The notes: generated by a model from the letters alone, not told the origin. A stretch of DNA of 64,000 nucleotides from an uncultured Bacteroidota bacterium (GCA_937870795.1 CALMWS010000219.1:1-64000); one strand, 5' to 3'. Shown: positions 54,642 to 63,211, numbered from the stretch's first letter. Numbers and translations: made by a program.

Positions 54642-56831
54642 ATGCATAGCCTCGAAAAATCACTAAAAGAGTACTTTGGCTTTGACACTTTTAAAGGAGA
54701 GCAAAAAGCAATCATTGAAAGTGTCATGTCGGGCAAAGATACTTTTGTGATCATGCCAACCGGAGGTGGAAAGTCGCTTTGTTATCAATTGCCGGCACTC
54801 TTACTTCCGGGTACGGCCCTGATCATATCACCACTTATTGCCCTGATGAAAAATCAGGTCGATAGCATTCGGGGTTATTCACAAAGCGATGAACTGGCTT
54901 CATTCCTCAATTCATCCCTCACCCGAACCCAAATGCGTGAGGTCAAGGAAGGAATTACCAATGGCACTACCAAGATGCTGTTTGTGGCGCCGGAAACGCT
55001 CACCAAAGATGAAAACATAGAATTTTTCCAACAAACCAATGTGTCTTTTGTCGCCATTGACGAGGCACACTGTATTTCAGAGTGGGGTCACGATTTCCGC
55101 CCCGAATACCGAAGGATTAGAAACATGATCAGTGCCATCGGCACCGATATTCCGCTGGTAGCCCTCACCGCCACTGCTACACCCAAGGTACAGACAGACA
55201 TTGTCAAAAACCTCAACATGAGAGATGTAAATGTTTTCATTTCTTCTTTCAACCGCGACAACCTTTTTTACGAAATCCGTCCCAAAACCAACAGAGACCA
55301 AACGGTTAGGGAGATCGTTCAATTTGTTAAGTCTATGCCCGGCAAATCGGGTATTATATATGTGCAAGCCCGCAAGACCACCGAAGAATTGGCCAAGATC
55401 CTGCAGGTCAACGGCATCAAAGCGTCTCCTTATCATGCGGGCCTGGATGCCAAGGTGCGGACCAAGGTACAGGACGATTTTTTAATGGAAGAAATTGAGG
55501 TCATTGTTGCCACCATTGCTTTTGGTATGGGCATCGATAAGCCCGATGTACGCTTTGTGATTCACTATGACATACCCAAAAGCATTGAAAACTACTACCA
55601 GGAAACCGGTAGAGGCGGGCGCGACGGTCTCGAGGGCAAGTGCCTTGCTTTTTATTCCTACAAAGACATCCTCAAACTCGAAAAATTCCTCAGAGATAAG
55701 CCTGTCTCAGAGAGAGAGTTGGGAGCACAGCTTATGGATGAAATCATCGCTTACTCCGAAACAAGTGCCTGCAGGAGAAAATTTCTGCTCCACTACTTTG
55801 GTGAACCGTATGAGGAGTCCAAATGCGATAAAATGTGCGACAACTGCAGGCACCCCAAAGACAAGGTAGAAGTCAATCAGGATATGGTCATGACCATCAA
55901 AGCCATTTTGGAAATCAACGAAAAGTTTTTGATTAAAACCGTAGTAGAGTTTATCACCGGCAAGGCAACCAAGGAGATGAAAGATTTCCGGTTCGACAAA
56001 TTGCCCATGTTTGGTTGTGGCAGCAAGCAGGAAGACTTGTATTGGCACTCTATCATACGTCATGGCATTCTCAACAATCTCATTGAAAAAGACATTGAAT
56101 TGTACGGACTTTTGAGGGTTACGGAACTGGGCCATGAATTCATCAACAAGCCCTGGTCGATTACCATTCCATTGAATCGCGACTTCAGTGATGCAGAGGG
56201 AGACGACATTGCAGTGGGCGAAGGCGGCGGAACCGTACTTGATGAAACCCTTATGAACATGTTGGTAGAGTTGCGGAAAAAAGAAGCCAAAAAAATCGGT
56301 GTACAGCCCTGGATTATTTTCCAGGAGCCATCACTTCAGGAAATGGCTACCTTCTATCCTGTCTGCCATGAAGATATGCTCAAAATTACGGGCATCAATC
56401 AGGGAAAAGCAGCCAAGTATGGCAAACCCTTTATTGCCCTGATCCAGAAGTACGTTGAAGACAATGAAATTGACCGACCTGATGAAATTTTAATTCGTCA
56501 GGTTGCCAATAAGAGCAAAGACAAGGTGACCATCATCCAGGGCATTGATAAAAAAATGCCTTTGGAAGATATAGCACGAAATGTAGGCAAGACCATGGAA
56601 GAATTGCTCGAAGAACTCAATATGATTGTTGATGGAGGTACCAAACTGGATCTCGATTATTACATCGAAGAAGAAATCGATCAGGAGATCATAGACGAAA
56701 TTTACGAATACTACCAGGAGGCAGAATCTGATTCACTGATGGAAGCTTACAAAGCTTTAAAAGAAGAAGACATTACCATAGAAGAGCTTAGCCTGGTACG
56801 CATTAAATTTATGTCTGAATTTGCCAATTGA
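54642..56831 (+). CDS. recQ: ATP-dependent DNA helicase RecQ
   Basis: This 729-residue helicase has Walker A GGGKS at 41-45 (MPTGGGKSLCYQL), the DEAH box at 140-143 (AIDEAHCISEWGHDF), the helicase motif VATIAFGMGIDKPDVRFV, the arginine-finger region YYQETGRGGRDG, and the RecQ zinc site of four Cys near 377-400 (KCDKMCDNC). A winged-helix (RQC) domain, an HRDC domain (about 525-605) and a C-terminal HTH-like extension follow. It unwinds DNA in recombination and repair. Length is on the long side compared with E. coli RecQ (about 610). Confidence 0.96.
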   Translation: MHSLEKSLKEYFGFDTFKGEQKAIIESVMSGKDTFVIMPTGGGKSLCYQLPALLLPGTALIISPLIALMKNQVDSIRGYSQSDELASFLNSSLTRTQMREVKEGITNGTTKMLFVAPETLTKDENIEFFQQTNVSFVAIDEAHCISEWGHDFRPEYRRIRNMISAIGTDIPLVALTATATPKVQTDIVKNLNMRDVNVFISSFNRDNLFYEIRPKTNRDQTVREIVQFVKSMPGKSGIIYVQARKTTEELAKILQVNGIKASPYHAGLDAKVRTKVQDDFLMEEIEVIVATIAFGMGIDKPDVRFVIHYDIPKSIENYYQETGRGGRDGLEGKCLAFYSYKDILKLEKFLRDKPVSERELGAQLMDEIIAYSETSACRRKFLLHYFGEPYEESKCDKMCDNCRHPKDKVEVNQDMVMTIKAILEINEKFLIKTVVEFITGKATKEMKDFRFDKLPMFGCGSKQEDLYWHSIIRHGILNNLIEKDIELYGLLRVTELGHEFINKPWSITIPLNRDFSDAEGDDIAVGEGGGTVLDETLMNMLVELRKKEAKKIGVQPWIIFQEPSLQEMATFYPVCHEDMLKITGINQGKAAKYGKPFIALIQKYVEDNEIDRPDEILIRQVANKSKDKVTIIQGIDKKMPLEDIARNVGKTMEELLEELNMIVDGGTKLDLDYYIEEEIDQEIIDEIYEYYQEAESDSLMEAYKALKEEDITIEELSLVRIKFMSEFAN

Positions 56832-56834
56832 CCA

Positions 56835-57254
56835 ATGGCTGTATACGTAATCATCAACGGACCCAACCTTAACTTATTGGGTAAAAGGCAAGTCGAGATT
56901 TACGGCACCCTTAGCTTTGATGAATGGCTGCCCCAATTGCAAAACCGGTTTTCAGAGCATGAGCTTATTTACCGTCAAAGCAATCATGAGGGAGATCTCA
57001 TCGACTGGTTGCACGAATTTGGTTTTACGGTTGAAGGTATAATTTTAAATGCAGGCGGATATACCCATACCTCGATAGCGTTGGCAGATGCAGTAGCATC
57101 CATAAAGAGTCCTGTGGTTGAAGTTCACATCAGCAACATCTTGGAAAGGGAAAGTTTCCGGCACCATTCCTACCTTTCAGCCTGCTGCGTTCGTACCATC
57201 ATGGGCAAGGGGCTAGAAGGTTATGCAGAAGCCTTAACCTTTCTTTCGATGTAA
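56835..57254 (+). CDS. aroQ: Type II 3-dehydroquinate dehydratase
   Basis: This 139-residue protein has the family motifs NGPNLNLLGKRQVEIYG (catalytic Tyr23), YRQSNHEGDLIDWLH, ILNAGGYTHTSIALADA and VEVHISNILERESFRHHSYL. It dehydrates 3-dehydroquinate in the shikimate pathway. It starts 3 bp after the recQ stop and is probably co-transcribed with it. No other aro gene is in the window. Confidence 0.96.
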   Translation: MAVYVIINGPNLNLLGKRQVEIYGTLSFDEWLPQLQNRFSEHELIYRQSNHEGDLIDWLHEFGFTVEGIILNAGGYTHTSIALADAVASIKSPVVEVHISNILERESFRHHSYLSACCVRTIMGKGLEGYAEALTFLSM

Positions 57255-57336
57255 AAATTATACGCTTGAAGTATTACTTTTATACGTTACACTCATAAAT
57301 GAGATATTTGCTTAACATTGACCTTTAATAGTTTTA

Positions 57337-57344
57337 TATATTTG
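57337..57344 (+). promoter_or_regulatory. Putative -7 box of the 167-aa barrel gene
   Basis: TATATTTG matches TAnnTTTG and lies 39 bp before the ATG at 57384. A TTG at 57318-57320 is slightly closer than ideal. Confidence 0.4.
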
Positions 57345-57383
57345 TTTGTCCAAAATTATTTAATACTAAAATAGATTGTTTAC

Positions 57384-57887
57384 ATGAAAACTTTAAAAAC
57401 ACTGGTAACTGCATTGTTTGTGGTTGCATTTTTAGGTAGTGCAGGAGCGCAGGATTACAAATCTGCCATCGGGGCCAAATTGGGCTATGGTTTGATTGCT
57501 TCTTACAAAACATTTTTAAACAAAAAAGCAGCGGTAGATATCTTTGGTGGTATCAGATGGGGTGGTCTGGCTGCAGGTGCCTACTATGAGATCCACAGCC
57601 CTGTCAAATCGGTTGAAAACCTCAAATGGTATGTAGGTGGTGGAGCTTCTGTCACAACCTGGAATTATGGTTACATAGGTTACAGTTCATATTACGAATT
57701 AGGAGTATCAGGTGTTATTGGCCTGGATTATACTTTTGAAGATTATCCGGTAAATGCGAGTGTAGACTGGGCACCTACCATTGTTGTTGCAGATTCATAT
57801 GATTATCCGGGTGTTAACCTGGCCAGATTTCGTGCCGGTTATGGTGCCTTTACCGTTCGATACATTTTGGGAGGAAAAGGCAAATAA
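57384..57887 (+). CDS. Small outer-membrane beta-barrel-like protein
   Basis: The protein has 167 residues with a signal peptide ending in GSAGAQ. The mature part has eight or so short strands of alternating hydrophobic and polar residues rich in Gly and Tyr (GAKLGYGLIAS, DIFGGIRWGGLAAGAYYEIH, GVIGLDYTFEDYPVNASVDW, FRAGYGAFTVRYIL), like OmpA-type or PorT-like small barrels. I cannot assign a function. It is a single-gene unit by spacing. Confidence 0.72.
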   Translation: MKTLKTLVTALFVVAFLGSAGAQDYKSAIGAKLGYGLIASYKTFLNKKAAVDIFGGIRWGGLAAGAYYEIHSPVKSVENLKWYVGGGASVTTWNYGYIGYSSYYELGVSGVIGLDYTFEDYPVNASVDWAPTIVVADSYDYPGVNLARFRAGYGAFTVRYILGGKGK

Positions 57888-58027
57888 GTTGCACAAAATT
57901 AATGTTTGAGGATTTAACCATTATCGATTAAATTCCAAATATTATTTTGTGTTTTGTTGTTTTGTGCCACAATATTCTAATTTCTCATGGGAGTTTGGTA
58001 AAATTTTGTGAGAATTTGAGAAATACA

Positions 58028-58060
58028 TTTGGTGGGGCAAATAAATATTTTCTATATTTA
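58028..58060 (+). promoter_or_regulatory. Promoter of the 152-aa membrane protein
   Basis: TTTG at 58028-58031 and TATATTTA at 58053-58060 are 21 bp apart, matching the -33/-7 pattern except for the last base. The predicted leader is about 35 nt. Confidence 0.45.
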
Positions 58061-58101
58061 CGCAACATTAAACCTTATTTATCTAACCTTAATTATTCAT
58101 T

Positions 58102-58560
58102 ATGAAAAGATTTTTCCTTTTGGCCTTCGTTTTGGGTGCATGTCTCAGCTTGTCTGCAACAACAACTAATCCCGGTAAACTAACGGCAAAAAAAGAAGTT
58201 ATTGAACAACAACTTTCTGATCTGAACCAAATCGAAAAGATCATTAAGGAAGAAGGACTTACTTACGACCAATTGGTTGCCAAGTATCCTAATCTGGTTG
58301 AAAAGACCCAACTTTCTGCTTCTGCAAGTGAAGACGGAATGTTTGAGAACGCCAGCGGAACACCCCTAGGTGTACCAGGTTTCTGGTGGGGATTCTGCCT
58401 TGGATGGGTAGGTATGTTGATCGTATACCTTACTATGGATGAAGGTTCTTCAAGGAAGAAGCAAGTGATGAACGCTCTTTGGGGCTGTGTTATCGCTTAT
58501 GCTTTGTTCTTCATTGTTTACGTTGGTATCGTAGGAGCATCTTTGGCTTCTTTGTACTAA
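58102..58560 (+). CDS. Exported two-helix membrane protein, unknown
   Basis: The protein has 152 residues: a signal peptide (MKRFFLLAFVLGACLSLSAT), a charged helical stretch (KKEVIEQQLSDLNQIEKIIKE), and two hydrophobic helices (about 90-110, WWGFCLGWVGMLIVYLTM; about 125-148, LWGCVIAYALFFIVYVGIVG) separated by a basic loop. No family is recognised with confidence. A strong terminator follows, separating it from the YidD unit. Confidence 0.68.
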   Translation: MKRFFLLAFVLGACLSLSATTTNPGKLTAKKEVIEQQLSDLNQIEKIIKEEGLTYDQLVAKYPNLVEKTQLSASASEDGMFENASGTPLGVPGFWWGFCLGWVGMLIVYLTMDEGSSRKKQVMNALWGCVIAYALFFIVYVGIVGASLASLY

Positions 58561-58583
58561 TCAATAACTACATAAGATCTATC

Positions 58584-58616
58584 GCAAAGTGCAGCTATAT
58601 GCTGCACTTTGCTTTT
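58584..58616 (+). terminator. Strong intrinsic terminator
   Basis: GCAAAGTGCAGC-TATAT-GCTGCACTTTGC is a perfect 12-bp stem with a 5-nt loop followed by TTTT, 23 bp after the stop of the 152-aa gene. A TTG at 58609 inside its right arm is in frame with the next gene but is unlikely to be its start. Confidence 0.85.
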
Positions 58617-58629
58617 AAAACATAACCTG

Positions 58630-59268
58630 GTGACTAGAACAATTTCTTTTTTTATCCTGACTTGCTGTTTTCTAACTACCCTGCACGCTCAAAAATATCA
58701 TTTGTTTCAGGCTGGTTTTTCGATCAAAGAAAAAAGAACGGGCACTGAAAAATCTACCCTTATGATGGGTAAGGTGAGCTATGACAATCATTTAAACAAG
58801 GCTGAATATTTTCTGTCTTTTCCACAAAAAGAAAGGTGGGTGATTCAGGATTCAACCCTTCATAAGTACGTAGGCGATTCGCTCGTCAATACCAAGGTGC
58901 TTGGGCAGGTCAACGACTTTATCATGTTTAAAAACATCCTGGAGTACAAAGACAATGATTTTGGTCTTTCTTCCGCGGGTTTTGTCATCACCTCGGTTCA
59001 GGAAAGCGATGAAGAACTCATCATGGAATGGGAGCCGCCTTCTACTTTCAAAACATTCCTCAAAAAAGTGATTACCCACGTTAAAGACAATCTGCTAATG
59101 GGCATTGTCTTTTATGACGTAGAGGAGAAAGAAATCAACAAGACTTTTTACGAAAACTATCAAATCATCAAAGACCTGCCTGTACCTATGAAAATTGTTT
59201 CTCAGTATTCAGGCAATGAACAGCAGTTGTACAAGTCCATCACCTTCGACAATGTAGTTGTGGAATGA
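58630..59268 (+). CDS. Exported LolA-like protein in the YidD unit
   Basis: From GTG 58630 the product is 212 residues with a signal peptide ending in LHAQ. The mature part has beta-rich segments (TLMMGKVSYDNHLNKAEYFL, ERWVIQDSTLHKYVGDSLV) reminiscent of LolA-like envelope proteins; the resemblance is weak. A TTG at 58609 would place the start within a terminator stem, which makes GTG 58630 preferable. The last bases overlap the yidD-like start (ATGA). Its function is unknown; the coupling suggests joint work with the next three genes. Confidence 0.7.
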   Translation: MTRTISFFILTCCFLTTLHAQKYHLFQAGFSIKEKRTGTEKSTLMMGKVSYDNHLNKAEYFLSFPQKERWVIQDSTLHKYVGDSLVNTKVLGQVNDFIMFKNILEYKDNDFGLSSAGFVITSVQESDEELIMEWEPPSTFKTFLKKVITHVKDNLLMGIVFYDVEEKEINKTFYENYQIIKDLPVPMKIVSQYSGNEQQLYKSITFDNVVVE

Positions 59269-59669
59269 AAATAACCATGTTGTTAAGTATAGTGCTGTTT
59301 GCTTTGACGGGTCTTTCGGCGCAAAACAGCGAGGATCTGGGTTTTGCCCGCGTACTGGCGGCTGAAAAACACAAGCCGGGCGCTTACACTACCTTCAAAG
59401 AACATATCCAGGGCAATCAAAACGAAATCCAGACAGTATTTTCAGCTTTGTTTTTTATGTACAAAGAAGTGCTTTCATCACAAGACGCCAACCGATGTGC
59501 CTTTTATCCGTCGTGTTCGCTCTATGGCATCATGGCTGTGAAACAACAGGGCCTCATAAAAGGTGGCATCATGACCCTCGACCGCTTGACCAGATGCAAC
59601 GGACTTAGTCCTGAAAAATATGAAATTGATACAAAAAAAAGGGCCCTGGTGGATCCTGTAAAATGGTGA
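59265..59669 (+). CDS. YidD-domain protein with signal peptide
   Basis: This 134-residue protein carries the YidD signature: Cys78 and Cys84 in RCAFYPSCSLYG, then GLIKGGIMTLDRLTRCNG with Cys111. Ordinary YidD proteins are about 70-90 residues, membrane-associated without a signal peptide, encoded next to rnpA/yidC, and assist membrane-protein insertion. This one instead has an N-terminal signal peptide (MKITMLLSIVLFALTGLSAQ) and an extra helical segment of about 35 residues, so the domain would be exported to the periplasm. It overlaps its upstream neighbour by 4 bp and is followed 3 bp later by a TPR protein. Confidence 0.82.
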   Translation: MKITMLLSIVLFALTGLSAQNSEDLGFARVLAAEKHKPGAYTTFKEHIQGNQNEIQTVFSALFFMYKEVLSSQDANRCAFYPSCSLYGIMAVKQQGLIKGGIMTLDRLTRCNGLSPEKYEIDTKKRALVDPVKW

Positions 59670-59672
59670 TGT

Positions 59673-60491
59673 ATGCGGCTTAGATACTTTGGCACCCTTT
59701 TGACCATCTTTATTTGTTCGATCGTATATGGACAAAATCCTGTGGCTGACAGCACCAGGCTGGCCGGCTTTGCCCGATTCTTGTACGATCAGAAATTGTA
59801 TGATTTTGCGGCCGAAGAATACGAAAGACTCCATTACCTGTTCCCCAATGAAGCGGGTTACCTCACCCAACTTCTCAAATCGTATAGAAAACTCAACAAA
59901 TACGATGAGGTAGAAAAGAAAGGCGCTTCACTGGATCTAAAAAACCCTGATATCCTTAAGGAATATGTTTTGTCAATGGCCCTCAATGACCAGCCGGCGG
60001 TAGCACAACTTGTCTTTGATAAGCACCAGGATGTTTTACCCGATGCTTCCTCCAAAAAAATGACCCTCGACTTGGCTGTGTTGAGGCAAAACTGGCGTCA
60101 ATCAGACAGCCTTTATAAAGTGTGGAATGTAAAAGATGATGGATATTACGAAATCATCCATAGTGGGCTTAACCAAAAACGCAAAAGTCCTTTCTTGGCG
60201 GGAACCCTGTCTGCCCTTCTGCCCGGAGCCGGCCGGGTATATGCCAAAGATGTGAAAGATGGCATCATTTCGTTTATCTTCATAGCAGCCACCAGCTATC
60301 AATCCTATCGCCGGTTTTCTCAGGGTGGTATCAAATCTGCAGGTGGCTGGATCTATGGCGGCTTTGCGGCTGGTTTTTACATAGGCAATATTTACGGTTC
60401 GATCAAATCGGCCAAAAGTTATAATAAAAAACAAAAGTCGAAATTGTATGAGCAGAGTAAGCGCCATATTGATTTGTATTACGGCTTTTAG
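59673..60491 (+). CDS. TPR-membrane protein with LPGAG motif (paralogue 1)
   Basis: The protein has 272 residues: a signal peptide (ending VYGQ), helical TPR-like repeats (about 30-150; FARFLYDQKLYDFAAEEYER), and a C-terminal domain with LPGAGRVYAKDVKDG (183-197) followed by hydrophobic helices (about 198-212 and 222-245). The GxG-x-KDG pattern resembles DUF5683-type membrane domains. The following gene encodes a related protein and overlaps it by 44 bp. Function is unknown. Confidence 0.75.
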   Translation: MRLRYFGTLLTIFICSIVYGQNPVADSTRLAGFARFLYDQKLYDFAAEEYERLHYLFPNEAGYLTQLLKSYRKLNKYDEVEKKGASLDLKNPDILKEYVLSMALNDQPAVAQLVFDKHQDVLPDASSKKMTLDLAVLRQNWRQSDSLYKVWNVKDDGYYEIIHSGLNQKRKSPFLAGTLSALLPGAGRVYAKDVKDGIISFIFIAATSYQSYRRFSQGGIKSAGGWIYGGFAAGFYIGNIYGSIKSAKSYNKKQKSKLYEQSKRHIDLYYGF

Positions 60492-61314
60492 TTTACAGCT
60501 GACTTCATTGTCTGCTCAAAAGGCAGAGATGCAATATGCAGATCAGCTGTTTTTGCAACAACAGACCAATGCCGCCCTCAAAGAATACCTCCGGGCTTAT
60601 TACCTGGATCAAAACAACACCAACCCGGAAGTTTGTGGCAAGATTGCCCGTTGTTTCTTATTGAATGGCGATGATGAAAACGCACTCAAGTACCTGGATC
60701 TTTATTTTTTTAAACTTCCAAACAACGATGCCAGAAGAAATGAGGTACGGTTTGAAAAACAAAAAATATTTTTAGTACGGGAAGAATACCAGCGGGCCTT
60801 GGTAGAAGTGCTCCAGATCACAAAGAGGCTGGAGACCGACCTCGATCGTTTTTATTTCATGACGGCCATCAATTACTTTTTTACCGATCAATACGACAAG
60901 GGCAAATCCTACATCGACAAATTGAGTTACAGTGCCCACATCGACTCTTTGGCTGTAGCTGCCATTCTTAAAGACCTCGAGAAAAACAGCAAAAAAAATC
61001 CCAACACCGCCAGATGGATGAGTGCCATCGTACCTGGCACGGGTCAGATGGCCAATGGAGAAATAAAAGATGGCCTCAATTCTATGGCGCTTTATGTTTT
61101 ATTTGGTCTGCTCTACATAGATCTTATCCCCGATATTGGCCTGGCAGATGCTACGCTGAGTGTGGGTCCGTGGATTACACGATACTACCTTGGGGGCTTG
61201 TCAAATGCAGTAAGGGCGGCTAAAAACAACAAACTCAACAAACGACAACGCGGCATTCAAAAACTCATCGATGAAATTGAAAAGGCCCGCCGTCAGAAAG
61301 TTTCAGCGGGATAA
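60448..61314 (+). CDS. TPR-membrane protein with VPGTG motif (paralogue 2)
   Basis: The protein has 288 residues with a signal peptide (ending LSAQ), TPR-like helices (about 28-180; AALKEYLRAYYLDQNNTNPE) and a C-terminal domain with VPGTGQMANGEIKDG (195-209) followed by hydrophobic segments (about 210-240). It is clearly related in layout to the preceding gene and overlaps it by 44 bp in another frame. Its 3' end overlaps the convergent queD gene by 22 bp. It closes the YidD unit. Confidence 0.75.
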   Translation: MSRVSAILICITAFSLQLTSLSAQKAEMQYADQLFLQQQTNAALKEYLRAYYLDQNNTNPEVCGKIARCFLLNGDDENALKYLDLYFFKLPNNDARRNEVRFEKQKIFLVREEYQRALVEVLQITKRLETDLDRFYFMTAINYFFTDQYDKGKSYIDKLSYSAHIDSLAVAAILKDLEKNSKKNPNTARWMSAIVPGTGQMANGEIKDGLNSMALYVLFGLLYIDLIPDIGLADATLSVGPWITRYYLGGLSNAVRAAKNNKLNKRQRGIQKLIDEIEKARRQKVSAG

Positions 61315-61709
61315 GCTACTACGTTTCGAGGGGTTTCCCAAAGTCGCACCCTAATGTCGTACTGCTTTTCTATTTTATTTCTCAACCATGAATAAATGGT
61401 ATAACAAATGTGCTCAGCAGTGGGAATCAATTCCTTAAAAGCATCCACCTGAAGATTTAGGTTTTTATGGTCAAGTCTGGCTTCCACTTCCTCTTCGATA
61501 ATTTGCTGAAGTTTACCAAGATCATAGACATAGCCTGTTTCCGCATCTACTTCACCGGTTACACATACCTCCAGTTCGTAGTTGTGGCCATGAAAATAAG
61601 GATTGGCACAGGAGCCAAAAACCTGTTCGTTTTTTGCATCATCCCAAGAGGGATTGTAGATTCTATGGGCGGCATTAAAATGTGATCTACGGTAAACTGA
61701 AAGTCGCAT
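61293..61709 (-). CDS. queD: 6-carboxytetrahydropterin synthase (QueD/PTPS family)
   Basis: This 138-residue protein has the zinc ligands His15 (FNAAHR), His40 and His42 (FHGHNYELEV) and Cys34 (GSCANP). The tail RVRLWETPRNVVAYP with a conserved Glu is typical. It makes 6-carboxy-tetrahydropterin for queuosine, or a pterin, from dihydroneopterin triphosphate. No queC or queE is nearby, so a PTPS-like role cannot be excluded. It converges on, and overlaps, the TPR gene. Confidence 0.9.
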   Translation of the reverse strand: MRLSVYRRSHFNAAHRIYNPSWDDAKNEQVFGSCANPYFHGHNYELEVCVTGEVDAETGYVYDLGKLQQIIEEEVEARLDHKNLNLQVDAFKELIPTAEHICYTIYSWLRNKIEKQYDIRVRLWETPRNVVAYPAETF

Positions 61710-61847
61710 GGTGGTCGTTTATAGTTAATACATAATCAAAAATCGTGGAAAATGTTTACCGAATTTTGTTTGGTTGCTGGCAGGTAGAGAGTTGTATCTT
61801 ATTAATTATCAATTAGATATATTATTTTCGATCTGTTAAAAATGAAT

Positions 61848-61855
61848 TATCTTTG
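61848..61855 (+). promoter_or_regulatory. Putative -7 box of the mre operon
   Basis: TATCTTTG matches TAnnTTTG and ends 8 bp before the mreC ATG, implying a near-leaderless transcript. No clear -33 TTG is present at the standard spacing. Confidence 0.45.
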
Positions 61856-61863
61856 AGGTTCAG

Positions 61864-62694
61864 ATGAAAAATGCGATAGAATTACTGCTGAGATTTGGCT
61901 ACCACTTGCTGTTTCTGGCAATGGAGTTCATTTGCTTTTACATCATCATCAACTACAACAAGGAACAAAAAGGCATTTTCCTGCATTCTGCCAATTTGTT
62001 TTCGAGCTCTATTGATTCTCGTTTTGATAAGCTCAATGCTTATTTGAGGTTGGATGTTGAAAATGACAGTTTACAAAAACAAAATGCCCGATTGATCAAA
62101 AAATTCATTGATTACGATCTGAATTCAAGTCTTCACGACAATGATACACTTGATCTTGACTCATCAAAATACCAATTGATTGCAGTGGATATTTGCAACA
62201 GCAACTTCCGTTTGAGAGATAATTACATTACGCTTTGTTCGGGATCCAAGGCCGGACTCATGTCAGATATGGGTGTAATCAGTCAAACCGGACTGGTAGG
62301 TATTATTAAAAAGGTAAGCGACAATTTCAGTATTGTCATGAGCATTTTACACAGCCAGAGCAGTATCAGCTGTCTGATCAAAAGAAATAACAGCAATGGC
62401 ATGCTGATCTGGAAGATGGGCAATCCCAAAATTCTTAATTTAGAGTCTATACCCAAGCATAAAACAGTTCTGGTAGGTGATACCGTCATTACCAGTGGTT
62501 ATTCCACCATATTTCCAAAAGGCATTCAGGTAGGAAAAGTCAAAACGGTGGTACTTGAACCAGGCAGCAACAGTTATACCATAGAAGTAGAATTGTTCAA
62601 TGACCCAACTGCCTGGGACGCCTTGTATGTGATTTCAAATCGTTTGTCGGGTGAACAAAAAAAATTAGAAGCAGAAGTATTCCAGAATGAATAG
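61864..62694 (+). CDS. mreC: Rod-shape-determining protein MreC
   Basis: This 276-residue protein has an N-terminal membrane helix (about 10-30), a coiled-coil stretch (about 55-85) and the periplasmic MreC beta-domain (about 105-260; GSKAGLMSDMGVISQTGLVG, KVSDNFSIVMSILHSQSSIS, VGDTVITSGYSTIFPKGIQV). It organises the elongasome with MreD and PBP2. The stop overlaps mreD's start by 8 bp. The usual upstream mreB is not adjacent: queD lies there on the other strand. Confidence 0.93.
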   Translation: MKNAIELLLRFGYHLLFLAMEFICFYIIINYNKEQKGIFLHSANLFSSSIDSRFDKLNAYLRLDVENDSLQKQNARLIKKFIDYDLNSSLHDNDTLDLDSSKYQLIAVDICNSNFRLRDNYITLCSGSKAGLMSDMGVISQTGLVGIIKKVSDNFSIVMSILHSQSSISCLIKRNNSNGMLIWKMGNPKILNLESIPKHKTVLVGDTVITSGYSTIFPKGIQVGKVKTVVLEPGSNSYTIEVELFNDPTAWDALYVISNRLSGEQKKLEAEVFQNE

Positions 62695-63211
62695 TACCGT
62701 TATCTACGCCAATATCTGGAGGTTTGTATTTTACTTCCTGTTTCAAGTGGTCATTTGCCGCAAAGTAGATCTGTCTATCGGATCTTTTGATTATATACAT
62801 TTATTATTATATCCATTGCCAGTATTGATGCTACCCATGAAGACACCCAGGGCGCTGACACTTATTATTGCATTTGTATATGGTATGTTAATCGACGGCT
62901 TTTACAATTCACCGGGAGTGCATGCATCGGCACTGGTATTTACGGCATATATAAAAAGTATTATACTCCGATTTTTGGAGCCTTTTGAAGGATACAATGC
63001 CGATGATTACCCAACGGTTCAAAAGATGGGACTTGCCTGGTTTATGAGTTTTACAAGCTTACTGCTCCTGATTCATAGCTTTTTCTATTTTAGTGTGGAA
63101 GCCTTTTCTTTTGTGTACTTTTTCCACATTTTTATGAATACCATCTTTAGCTTTATTACCTCAATGGTTGTAATCGTATTACTGCAACTCATCTTTAGAC
63201 CCAAGTACTGA
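62687..63211 (+). CDS. mreD: Rod-shape-determining protein MreD
   Basis: The protein has 174 residues with about five hydrophobic segments (FVFYFLFQVVICRKVDL, YIHLLLYPLPVLMLPM, LTLIIAFVYGMLIDGFYNSP and others), the pattern of Bacteroidota MreD. The identification rests on topology and on position between mreC and the penicillin-binding protein. It overlaps mreC by 8 bp, and its stop codon shares a base with the next ATG. Confidence 0.85.
   Translation: MNSTVIYANIWRFVFYFLFQVVICRKVDLSIGSFDYIHLLLYPLPVLMLPMKTPRALTLIIAFVYGMLIDGFYNSPGVHASALVFTAYIKSIILRFLEPFEGYNADDYPTVQKMGLAWFMSFTSLLLLIHSFFYFSVEAFSFVYFFHIFMNTIFSFITSMVVIVLLQLIFRPKY

Noticed and set aside
58609..58629. TTG 58609 as start of the LolA-like gene
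   Set aside because: The codon lies inside the right arm of a strong terminator. GTG 58630 gives an equally good signal peptide without this conflict.
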